NCBI GenBank assembly: GCA_030836725.1
Contig: JAUPLV010000062.1
Coordinates: forward strand, 1 to 11,983
Origin: Pseudomonadota bacterium
GTDB lineage: Bacteria > Pseudomonadota > Gammaproteobacteria > Burkholderiales > Thiobacillaceae
DNA length: 11,983 nt
Reading direction: 5' to 3'
This document shows, in pieces, positions 6,491 through 11,983 of this stretch (its first letter is position 1; each line of letters starts with the position of its first letter). The notes under the pieces are model-generated. The model was not told the DNA's origin. It was given only the letters and a program-made list of their open reading frames with translations, and ran no database searches. The position numbers and the translations under genes are program-made.

Positions 6491-6586
6491 TTTGCCGAAC
6501 AAGAGGCACGGGCCAGTCACACCGGTCTTTGGCACGACGCCGAGCCGGTTGCGCCATGGGACTGGCGGCGCACGTCTCGTCCGTAG
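6491..6586 (+). pseudogene. C-terminal remnant of a staphylococcal-nuclease (thermonuclease) family gene
   Basis: Translated in this frame the segment reads FAEQEARASHTGLWHD followed by AEPVAPWDWRRTSRP and a stop. This is the characteristic tail of SNase-family proteins, '..AE.EAR....GLW.....PV.PW.WRR'. The match starts abruptly about 95 nt before the stop. The upstream sequence in the same frame (from 6251) runs antisense over the small gene and shows none of the SNase catalytic region. It is therefore best read as the 3' stub of a gene whose 5' part was removed or displaced, probably when neighbouring DNA was inserted or deleted. It is unlikely to be expressed. The match is from memory of the family pattern. 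Confidence 0.65.
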
Positions 6587-6623
6587 TCGGTCGAGAGCGA
6601 ATTTCTGACCGGGGTCGCCTCCA

Positions 6624-6652
6624 TTGACCTGATGTTCATCAGGTCATATATT
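6624..6652 (+). promoter_or_regulatory. Sigma-70 promoter of the HTH/QueC-like cassette
   Basis: The -35 box TTGACC (6624-6629), a 17-nt spacer and the -10 box TATATT (6647-6652) are close to consensus with optimal spacing. Transcription would start near 6659, leaving a short leader before the ribosome-binding site GAGGAG (6665-6670) of the regulator gene. No other promoter is evident before the two downstream genes, so it probably drives all three. Confidence 0.75.
6625..6646. promoter_or_regulatory. Perfect 10-bp-arm palindrome: probable autoregulatory operator
   Basis: Arms TGACCTGATG (6625-6634) and CATCAGGTCA (6637-6646) are perfect inverted repeats around a 2-nt TT centre. The site covers five of the six -35 bases and the whole spacer, and ends at the base before the -10 box, so a bound dimer would block RNA polymerase. 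The first gene downstream encodes a stand-alone winged-helix protein, the obvious candidate ligand. It does not resemble the CTGT-N8-ACAG LexA box. Confidence 0.7.
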
Positions 6653-6677
6653 TACGCAATTGGCGAGGAGCAATGCC

Positions 6678-6911
6678 ATGAGCAAGCAAAAGACCGAAGG
6701 CATTACGGAGCCGCAGGCAAGAACGCTGAGAGCGATCTGCCAAATCCTCGATAGCACGGGCCTGCCGCCCACCGTCAAGGAACTGGCCGAGGCGCTAGGA
6801 ATCAGCCACGCCAGCGCCCACGAACAGATCGCGCAGTTGGTACGCAAGGGGTATTTGAGGAAAGAAGAAAAAAAGGCACGGAGCATCGTCATCGTGAAGC
6901 GCAACGAGTGA
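6678..6911 (+). CDS. LexA-type winged-helix regulator without protease domain (77 aa)
   Basis: The whole protein corresponds to the LexA DNA-binding domain: ITEPQARTLRAICQIL (helix 1), then GLPPTVKELAEALGISHASA (turn and recognition helices, about 29-47), then QLVRKGYLRKEEKKARSIVI (wing). The '(L/I)T..Q...L..I.....G.PPTV.E.A.ALG.S..SA...I..L..KGY' pattern is well kept. The S24 self-cleaving domain of LexA is absent, so RecA-driven self-cleavage is not expected and repression would be relieved some other way. ATG 6678 has GAGGAG 7 nt upstream; a TTG at 6660 would place the ribosome-binding site inside the gene. A perfect palindrome over its own promoter suggests autorepression. It lies 34 nt before the next gene and probably controls the two-gene effector module. 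Confidence 0.88.
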   Translation: MSKQKTEGITEPQARTLRAICQILDSTGLPPTVKELAEALGISHASAHEQIAQLVRKGYLRKEEKKARSIVIVKRNE

Positions 6912-6945
6912 CAGCGATGCTCTGATATCAACAAGGGGGTCCTGG

Positions 6946-7734
6946 ATGGGGCATGTTCGGCTTGGGGTACTGCCAAGAACGAGGGCGTGGAAGGAGGTCG
7001 TCGGGCTAATCGCTGCCGGTGCCGACGTTTCTCAGATCGCCAATGCCACCATCACTGCGGCGGAAAAGGCCTTTTCCTTCGTCATGAAGGATGTGGGCTA
7101 CACCGAGGCTGTCTGGCTGATGACGCAGATGGCGATTGCCGCCAAGAAGCCCGACATCCAACAGCACCTCGCAGTGGCAGGTATCCATCTCCCCGGATAC
7201 CCTTCGCTCATCGATGTGACCACGGCGATTACGGAGGCGCTGGATCGCCGCGTTGACAGCAACGGCCAACGATCTGACCTTGGGAGCCTCGCTAACCGGG
7301 CCATCGTCGGAGCCGTCAATGATGTTCTGTCGCCCAAACTCCATTCACTGTTTTCTTCCGACCCGGACACGATGCGGGCCGCTCTCGCGGATTTGGGAAA
7401 GCCGAAGGAATTCGGCGAGTTTTCGCGGCGCTTTTTTGCACGGCTGGCCAACGAGGGGCTGCAGTATTTCCTGAGCAAGGTTGTCAATACGCAGATTGGC
7501 GACGGGATGCGGTTTGCGACGATGAATCAGTCGGCCCAGTTCAATGCGGCGTTGGAAACCCACACCCGGGAGGCATCGGTCATTGTCGAGAAATTTTCGA
7601 ACGAGTGGTTTTCCAAGAACCGATTTCAGGAGGGCGGCGATATCTCCAGAAAGACATCAGACAAGTTCGCGGGTTACGCGCTGAAGAAAATGAAGGACGA
7701 GTTGAAGGCGGGAGCGCGCAGCGATGCAAGATAA
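6946..7734 (+). CDS. Unknown partner of the QueC-like enzyme; QatB-analogue candidate (262 aa)
   Basis: No enzyme motif is visible. The protein starts MGHVRLGVLPRTRAWKEVV, so Met removal would expose Gly2. It is mainly helical: an Ala-rich segment (ANATITAAEKAF), WLMTQMAIAAKKPDIQ, then FGEFSRRFFARLANEGLQYF, an aromatic helical region (EKFSNEWFSKNRFQ) and a basic helical C-terminus (YALKKMKDELKAGARSDAR). I recall a family of similar proteins with a conserved 'MG..RLGVLPRTR.W..VV' start beside QueC-like genes, but cannot verify it. The ATG at 6946 has an AGGGGGT ribosome-binding site 5-6 nt upstream. The 3' end overlaps the QueC-like gene by 11 nt, indicating coupled synthesis. By position it corresponds to QatB in Qat defence operons and may be the target or scaffold of the enzyme; this is inference. 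Confidence 0.75.
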   Translation: MGHVRLGVLPRTRAWKEVVGLIAAGADVSQIANATITAAEKAFSFVMKDVGYTEAVWLMTQMAIAAKKPDIQQHLAVAGIHLPGYPSLIDVTTAITEALDRRVDSNGQRSDLGSLANRAIVGAVNDVLSPKLHSLFSSDPDTMRAALADLGKPKEFGEFSRRFFARLANEGLQYFLSKVVNTQIGDGMRFATMNQSAQFNAALETHTREASVIVEKFSNEWFSKNRFQEGGDISRKTSDKFAGYALKKMKDELKAGARSDAR

Positions 7735-9850
7735 GCGATACATCCTTTGCGGCAACGCGTCCGCCAAAGGTATCAGCGAAGACCCGGTACGTGATCTGCG
7801 GCTGCGGCTTTCGGGTAAGGAAGGGAAAGGCAACATCACGCTGCGCATCGAGGACGTACACAGGAAGATGTTCCAACCGGTACCTTCGCTGTTCAACGAT
7901 CTGTTGGAGGTCGCCACCTACGTCTATAGCGCCGACCAGATCATCAGGCGCGGTGCGGATGATGTCGATTCCTTCGGTGACGGCTGGCGGCGAGATCTGC
8001 ACTTCGTCGTGCCCGTGCGTAACCCCGACTTCTGGAACAGCCCGCAGGTTCAGGAGGCGCTGTGCTCGACGCTCGGATTCCTGTCAGATGACCAGTACCG
8101 GTTCGACTTCGTTAAGCTCGACCAGGATCACCCATTCCAGGAGTACCTTGGGTTCGACGACACCCAGCAGATGTACCGCAAGCCTGAGCAGGTGGTGATG
8201 TTCTCCGGCGGACTGGACTCGCTGGCCGGTGCTATCGACGAGGTGGTGAACCAGAAGCGGCGCGTGCTCTTGGTGACGCACAAGGCCACCTCCAAGCTCA
8301 ACAAGCGCTACCAAACCCTCGAGCAAATGCTGGCCGAGAAGGCCGATGGCAACGCGCCGCCTCGCATTAGCGTCCGGGTTCACAAGATCAAGGAGCTGAA
8401 CCACGAATATACCCAGCGCAGCCGGTCATTCCTGTACGTCTCCATCGGCGCGACGATTGCCAGGATGCTGGGCTTGAGCAGCGTGCGCTTCTATGAAAAT
8501 GGCGTCATCAGCTTGAACTTGCCGGTGTGCGCCCAAGTGGTCGGCGGCCGCGCCACGCGCACAACCCACCCCAGGGTGATGAAGGGCTTTCAGGACATCA
8601 TCTCGCTGGTAGCGGGCGAGCCCTTCACGGTCGAGAACCCGTATATCTGGAAAACCAAGGCCGACGTCGTCAAGGTCATCACGGATGCGGGCTGCCAAGA
8701 CCTGATCAAGCATTCGATGACATGCACGCACACTTGGGAGATGACGAACCAGCACACCCATTGCGGTGGTTGCTCGCAATGCATCGACCGTCGCTTCGCG
8801 GTTCTCGCAGCGAAGGCCGACCAGTACGATCCGGTGGAGCAGTACAAATTCGACGTATTCACTCAGAGCCGTGATGCGGAGGACAAGAAAAAGAACGTGG
8901 AGAAGATCATGGCGGCGGCCTATCTGGAGCGCGCCAACCAGGTTAAGAATCTGTCCGACGTGACGCAGTTCATCACCAGCTACCCCGACGTGGGACGCGT
9001 GTTCAAGTTCCTGGGCGGTGACACCGGACAGGCGGCGCAGCGGGTGTTCGATCTCTACAAGCGGCATGCCAACGAGGTGATGGGGGCGCTGGACGAGCTG
9101 CTCAGTCGACACAGCAAGGGGATTCGTGAGCGCACTCTGCCCGGCGACTGCCTGCTCCGGACGGCCTACGAGTCTGGATCGACGATCTCGATGTCGTCCG
9201 TCGTTTCGGTGGAGAAGCTACCGGAGAACTTCTTCCGCAAGCGCGGCGCGGTCTGGGAGACGCGATTCCAGGGCCGCAACACCATCCATCTGCTCAACGT
9301 CGACAAGGGCGCGGAATACATCAACCTCCTGTTGGCGTTTCCGGATCGGGAGACGTCGGTCTACGAGATTGTTTGCGGCCACGCATTGGGTTTTGGTGGA
9401 GAGGCAAATTCCGGGCTGGAGCACGACGAAATCGAGGAAGGCTTTCAGGTGACAACTGGAGCACCGCTGGGCGACGCTGGAGTGGTGGTGGACAGGAAGG
9501 CTTTAACCCAATACCAAGCCCGCTTCCAGCTGCTGGCCACAGAAAAGGCAGAAGCGGAGGAGGATGGTGATCACCAGCGCGTGCAGGAAATCGATGACGA
9601 GATGGCTCAAATTGCCGACGAGATTACCGGCGGTACCGGCAAAGGTGGAAAGCTACGCAAAGCAGGGGACAAGCGCAAGAACGTCCGCGATGCCTTCCGT
9701 AATGCCGTCAACCGCGCCATCAAACAAATCGAGAAGTACGACAAACCGCTGGGGGAACACCTGAAGGCTAGCATTACGCACAGCAACGAGGTCGTCTACC
9801 GGCCCGGGATTCCCATTACATGGGACGTCCGGCCCATCGTGAGCTCGTAG
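7724..9850 (+). CDS. QueC/QatC-like PP-loop enzyme with regulator-type C-terminal fusion (708 aa)
   Basis: Three parts are visible. Residues 1-150 are an N-terminal domain of the sort found in QatC-like defence proteins (LFNDLLEVATYVYSADQIIR, then WRRDLHFVVPVRNPDFW). Residues 155-365 form the QueC-like PP-loop domain: ATP-pyrophosphatase motif SGGLDS (161-166) and a four-cysteine zinc site at Cys334, 347, 350 and 353 (HCGGCSQCIDRR). True QueC is much shorter (about 230 aa) and turns carboxy-deazaguanine into preQ0. Residues 400-708 are an extension whose last part (EYINLLLAFPDRETSVYEIV, DRKALTQYQARFQLLATEKA, then KNVRDAFRNAVNRAIKQIEK and ITHSNEVVYRPGIPITW) resembles the tail of large AAA-ATPase/LuxR regulators. 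Catalytic residues look intact. The ATG at 7724 lies within the end of the upstream gene, with GGGAG 9 nt before it. A role in queuosine synthesis is unlikely; defence is favoured. Confidence 0.9.
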   Translation: MQDKRYILCGNASAKGISEDPVRDLRLRLSGKEGKGNITLRIEDVHRKMFQPVPSLFNDLLEVATYVYSADQIIRRGADDVDSFGDGWRRDLHFVVPVRNPDFWNSPQVQEALCSTLGFLSDDQYRFDFVKLDQDHPFQEYLGFDDTQQMYRKPEQVVMFSGGLDSLAGAIDEVVNQKRRVLLVTHKATSKLNKRYQTLEQMLAEKADGNAPPRISVRVHKIKELNHEYTQRSRSFLYVSIGATIARMLGLSSVRFYENGVISLNLPVCAQVVGGRATRTTHPRVMKGFQDIISLVAGEPFTVENPYIWKTKADVVKVITDAGCQDLIKHSMTCTHTWEMTNQHTHCGGCSQCIDRRFAVLAAKADQYDPVEQYKFDVFTQSRDAEDKKKNVEKIMAAAYLERANQVKNLSDVTQFITSYPDVGRVFKFLGGDTGQAAQRVFDLYKRHANEVMGALDELLSRHSKGIRERTLPGDCLLRTAYESGSTISMSSVVSVEKLPENFFRKRGAVWETRFQGRNTIHLLNVDKGAEYINLLLAFPDRETSVYEIVCGHALGFGGEANSGLEHDEIEEGFQVTTGAPLGDAGVVVDRKALTQYQARFQLLATEKAEAEEDGDHQRVQEIDDEMAQIADEITGGTGKGGKLRKAGDKRKNVRDAFRNAVNRAIKQIEKYDKPLGEHLKASITHSNEVVYRPGIPITWDVRPIVSS

Positions 9851-9938
9851 CAGCGTTCCGGGGGCGGGTCGCCCGCGTGAAGGCGCTTTCCGTGACGAAC
9901 AAGAAGCCGGAAACCCGCACTATTGCTGGAGGGAGCAC

Positions 9939-10032
9939 GGCGGCGTCCTTCGCAGAAACAGAGAATGGGCAGGAACAGAGAACGGAAAACCGCCCGGAAC
10001 CAAGCAGTTCGGGGTGGCGGCGTCCTTCGCAG
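9939..10032. repeat. 17-nt direct repeat plus nested 9-nt repeat in a gene-free seam
   Basis: GGCGGCGTCCTTCGCAG occurs at 9939-9955 and again at 10016-10032 (77-nt period). Between them AACAGAGAA occurs at 9957-9965 and 9974-9982. No gene is credible in 9851-10070. The repeats may be scars of insertion and deletion at the edge of the accessory region, or simple slippage products. Confidence 0.6.
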
Positions 10033-10070
10033 CAAGGCCCGAACCCGCGCCAACACAGGGGGGGCGGGCG

Positions 10071-10100
10071 AAAAAAAACCAACCGAGAGCGGTTGGTTTT
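10071..10100. terminator. Rho-independent terminator, probably bidirectional
   Basis: A perfect 11-bp stem (AAAACCAACCG at 10075-10085 with CGGTTGGTTTT at 10090-10100) closes an AGAG loop. Read on the minus strand it ends in a run of eight T and lies 8 nt past the tRNA 3' end, so it terminates the tRNA transcript. Read on the plus strand it ends in TTTT and would stop read-through from the QueC-like gene. Confidence 0.85.
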
Positions 10101-10108
10101 CTAAATAA

Positions 10109-10184
<76 letters not shown>

Positions 10185-10194
10185 GACAGGTTGA

Positions 10195-10223
10195 ATTATA
10201 GCTTCAGCGGCGCAATGCGGAAA
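10195..10223 (-). promoter_or_regulatory. Promoter of tRNA-Ala
   Basis: A perfect TATAAT (10200-10195) lies 10 nt before the mature 5' end. Seventeen nt further upstream is a weak -35 candidate TTTCCG (10223-10218), inside the 3' end of the VanZ-like gene. Confidence 0.65.
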
Positions 10224-10569
10224 GGGCCGCGAGGCGCTGGGGCAGGTTGGGGAGGAGGCGGGCGATGAGCCAGCCGAGCAGGGCGCCGACGCTGTTGGCC
10301 AGCGCGTCGAGCGGGTCGGGCTGGCGGGTGGGGGTAAGGCCTTGCAGCAGTTCGACGGCGATGCCGAAGAGCGCCACCACAAGGGCGAGTTTCCAGCGCC
10401 GGTGGGTGACGAGTTGCGCCCACCAGAAAGTCAGCACGGCATATCCCAGAAGATGGACGACCTTGTCCGAGTGGCCGCTGCCGCTGTCGAGTGCGGGCGG
10501 CAGCAGCGACAGGCCCAGCGTGACAACGACGCCGAGCCATCCGCCCGCCCACCATAGGCGCTCGATCAT
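10204..10569 (-). CDS. VanZ-like membrane protein (121 aa)
   Basis: A small protein with several hydrophobic segments: WWAGGWLGVVVTLGLSLLPP near the N-terminus, KVVHLLGYAVLTFWWAQL, LALVVALFGIAVELLQGL and a short NSVGALLGWLIARLL. The signature 'SDKVVHLLGYAVLTFWW' and the later 'ELLQG..PTR.PD..D..AN..GALLG' identify the VanZ-like family. The family is named after a teicoplanin-resistance protein but is mostly of unknown function, so no resistance role should be inferred. The start at 10569 overlaps the lgt stop by 4 nt (ATGA), so it is co-transcribed with lgt. The gene ends 20 nt before the mature tRNA. Confidence 0.85.
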   Translation of the reverse strand: MIERLWWAGGWLGVVVTLGLSLLPPALDSGSGHSDKVVHLLGYAVLTFWWAQLVTHRRWKLALVVALFGIAVELLQGLTPTRQPDPLDALANSVGALLGWLIARLLPNLPQRLAALSALRR

Positions 10570-11363
10570 GCCGGTCCCGATTTGCACTGATGCTGCGCCC
10601 AGCGCAGCATCAGTGCGCCGGCGACGATCATCGGCAGCGACAGCCATTGCCCCATCGAGAGCCCCAGCCCCAGCAGGCCGAGGAAGCTGTCGGGCTCGCG
10701 GGCGAATTCGGCGAGGAAGCGGAAGCTGCCGTAGCCGATGAGGAACACCCCGGAGACGGCGCCGACCGGACGCGGCTTTCTCGAATACAGCCACAGGATG
10801 ACGAACAGCAGCAGGCCTTCGCCGGCGAACTGGTAGAGCTGGGAGGGGTGGCGCGCGATGCCGTCGTCGGCCTGCGGAAACATCATGCCCCACGGCAGCC
10901 CGGTGGCGCGCCCCCACAGCTCGCCGTTGATGAAGTTGCCGAGCCGGCCGGCTGCAAGGCCCAACGGGACCAGGGGCGCGATGAAGTCGGTGACAGCCAG
11001 CCAGCGCAGCTTGTAGCGTCTTGCGAACAGCGCCATCGCGACGAGCACGCCGAGAAAGCCGCCATGGAAGCTCATGCCGCCCTCCCACAGCTTGAGGATG
11101 TCGAGCGGATTGGCCAGGTATTCCATCGGCTTGTAGAACAGCACGTAGCCGAGCCGCCCGCCGGCGATGACGCCGAGCGCGCCGTAGAACAGCACGTCGT
11201 CGAGCATGTTTGCATTCCACCCCGACCAGGGCCGGTGCGCGATGCACCAGCGTCCCAGCAGGAGCAGTTGCATGAAGGCGACGAGGTACATGAGACCGTA
11301 CCAATGGACGGCGACGGGGCCGAGCTGCAGGGCGACGGGATCGAATTGGGGATGAACGAGCAT
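10566..11363 (-). CDS. lgt: Phosphatidylglycerol-prolipoprotein diacylglyceryl transferase (Lgt, 265 aa)
   Basis: Lgt is an inner-membrane enzyme that transfers diacylglycerol from phosphatidylglycerol to the lipobox cysteine of prolipoproteins, the first step of lipoprotein maturation. The family signature GRLGNFINGELWGR (139-152) is complete. The catalytic HGG motif is present (MSFHGGFLG, His100), as are YGLMYLVAF near the N-terminus, ARHPSQLYQFAGEG (about 170-183) and the late FRFLAEFAREPD. Multiple transmembrane segments and a length of 265 aa are normal for the family. The ATG at 11363 fits the family N-terminus, although the upstream sequence lacks a good Shine-Dalgarno. It overlaps the VanZ-like gene by 4 nt downstream and is divergent from ilvD. 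Confidence 0.97.
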   Translation of the reverse strand: MLVHPQFDPVALQLGPVAVHWYGLMYLVAFMQLLLLGRWCIAHRPWSGWNANMLDDVLFYGALGVIAGGRLGYVLFYKPMEYLANPLDILKLWEGGMSFHGGFLGVLVAMALFARRYKLRWLAVTDFIAPLVPLGLAAGRLGNFINGELWGRATGLPWGMMFPQADDGIARHPSQLYQFAGEGLLLFVILWLYSRKPRPVGAVSGVFLIGYGSFRFLAEFAREPDSFLGLLGLGLSMGQWLSLPMIVAGALMLRWAQHQCKSGPA

Positions 11364-11377
11364 GGGGGCAGGGACCA

Positions 11378-11401
11378 GGATTCAGGGGTCGGGATTCAGG
11401 G
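11378..11401. repeat. Short tandem repeat in the lgt/ilvD intergenic region
   Basis: GGATTCAGGG occurs at 11378-11387 and 11392-11401 (period 14). The 89-nt gap (11364-11452) must also hold the ilvD and lgt promoters; AT-rich stretches such as TAAAAT at 11417-11422 are candidates, but no clear -35 box accompanies them. Confidence 0.5.
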
Positions 11402-11452
11402 AGGTCAAAGCGCGGGTAAAATATCCGGCTGATTATAGATTGAGTGAGCATC

Positions 11453-11983
11453 ATGCCTGACTACCGTTCCTGGACTACCACCCGCGGCCGCAACATGGCC
11501 GGTGCACGCGCGCTGTGGCGCGCCACCGGCATGAAGGATGGCGACTTCAACAAGCCGATCATCGCTATCGCCAATTCGTTCACCCAGTTCGTCCCGGGCC
11601 ACGTGCACCTGAAGGACATGGGCCAGCTGGTGGCGCGCGAGATCGAGGCGGCGGGCGGCGTGGCGAAGGAATTCAACACCATCGCGGTCGACGACGGCAT
11701 CGCCATGGGCCACGGCGGCATGCTGTATTCGTTGCCTTCGCGCGACCTCATCGCCGACTCGGTCGAATACATGGTCAACGCGCACTGCGCCGACGCGCTG
11801 GTGTGCATTTCCAACTGCGACAAGATCACCCCGGGGATGCTGAACGCCGCGCTGCGGCTGAACATCCCGACGGTGTTCGTCTCCGGCGGGCCGATGGAGG
11901 CGGGCAAGGTGGTATGGGACAAGCAGACGATCAAGCTCGACCTGGTCGACGCCATGGTGTCGGCCGCGGATGCGAAATTCAGC
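11453..11983 (+). CDS. ilvD: Dihydroxy-acid dehydratase IlvD, N-terminal 177 residues (cut by the window end)
   Basis: IlvD is a cytosolic iron-sulfur enzyme that dehydrates dihydroxy-acids to 2-keto acids, the common third step of isoleucine and valine synthesis. The visible part matches the family closely: TTTRGRNMAGARALWRATGM, PIIAIANSFTQFVPGHVHL, AKEFNTIAVDDGIAMGHGGM (metal-ligand Asp81) and the signature CISNCDKITPGM with cluster cysteine Cys122 and Lys124. The start ATG at 11453 fits the family N-terminus (MPDYRS) and has a weak GAGTGAG upstream. The frame is open to the last base, so roughly two thirds of the protein lies outside the window. Confidence 0.97.
   Translation, partial: MPDYRSWTTTRGRNMAGARALWRATGMKDGDFNKPIIAIANSFTQFVPGHVHLKDMGQLVAREIEAAGGVAKEFNTIAVDDGIAMGHGGMLYSLPSRDLIADSVEYMVNAHCADALVCISNCDKITPGMLNAALRLNIPTVFVSGGPMEAGKVVWDKQTIKLDLVDAMVSAADAKFS

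Noticed and set aside
6678..6911. A LexA repressor controlling an SOS response
   Set aside because: Only the DNA-binding domain is present; the S24 protease part is missing, and the nearby palindrome is not a LexA box.
6946..9850. A complete Qat (QatABCD) or type IV CBASS operon
   Set aside because: No QatA-type ATPase, no TatD-like nuclease, and no CD-NTase or OGG-like gene is present in the window. Only QatB-position and QatC-like genes can be argued.
7724..9850. Housekeeping QueC of queuosine biosynthesis
   Set aside because: The protein is about three times the usual QueC length, has extra N- and C-terminal domains, and is not beside queD, queE or queF.
9864..9876. GCGGG-TCG-CCCGC hairpin after the QueC-like gene as its terminator
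   Set aside because: Short 5-bp stem with no T-run after it; the strong hairpin at 10071-10100 is a better stop for read-through.

Overview
This window reads as a piece of a betaproteobacterial chromosome in which about 10 kb of accessory DNA abuts a conserved block. The host call is inference. It rests on the divergent lgt/ilvD pair, the close match of the IlvD N-terminus to the proteobacterial form, and the GC-rich codon use.

Region 1 (1-6351, minus strand) is a tightly packed operon of mobile-element type. In order of transcription it holds: a small protein (6351-6163), a DUF2924 protein, a large serine recombinase and a ParB/KorB-like helix-turn-helix protein, each overlapping the next by 4 nt. 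A 159-nt regulatory gap follows, with a tandem pair of palindromes. Then come an AlpA-like HTH protein, an unidentified 160-aa protein, a Sak4-like RecA-fold ATPase, a probable ssDNA-binding partner, a P63C-domain protein, a zinc-finger DUF6511-like protein and the start of another gene cut by the window edge. This looks like the replication/recombination module of a phage-like or integrative element.

Region 2 (6352-9850, plus strand) is divergent from region 1. It begins with a remnant of the C-terminus of a staphylococcal-nuclease-family gene. Next is a three-gene cassette: a 77-aa LexA-type winged-helix protein with no protease domain, a 262-aa protein of unknown function that begins Met-Gly, and a 708-aa QueC-like PP-loop enzyme. 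The cassette has a textbook sigma-70 promoter, and a perfect inverted repeat covers its -35 box and spacer, so it is probably autoregulated. The QueC-like enzyme carries an N-terminal domain of the kind seen in QatC defence proteins. It also carries a C-terminal extension resembling the tail of large bacterial AAA-ATPase/LuxR-type regulators. This cassette is the best candidate for a little-described, probably anti-phage, nucleobase-chemistry system.

Region 3 (9851-10108) is a gene-free seam with short repeats and a strong bidirectional terminator.

Region 4 (10109-11983) is core chromosome: tRNA-Ala(CGC), a VanZ-like membrane protein, lgt (lipoprotein maturation) and, divergently, the start of ilvD (branched-chain amino-acid synthesis). 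No tyrosine integrase or repeat of the tRNA end is visible, so the element's exact boundaries are not established here.
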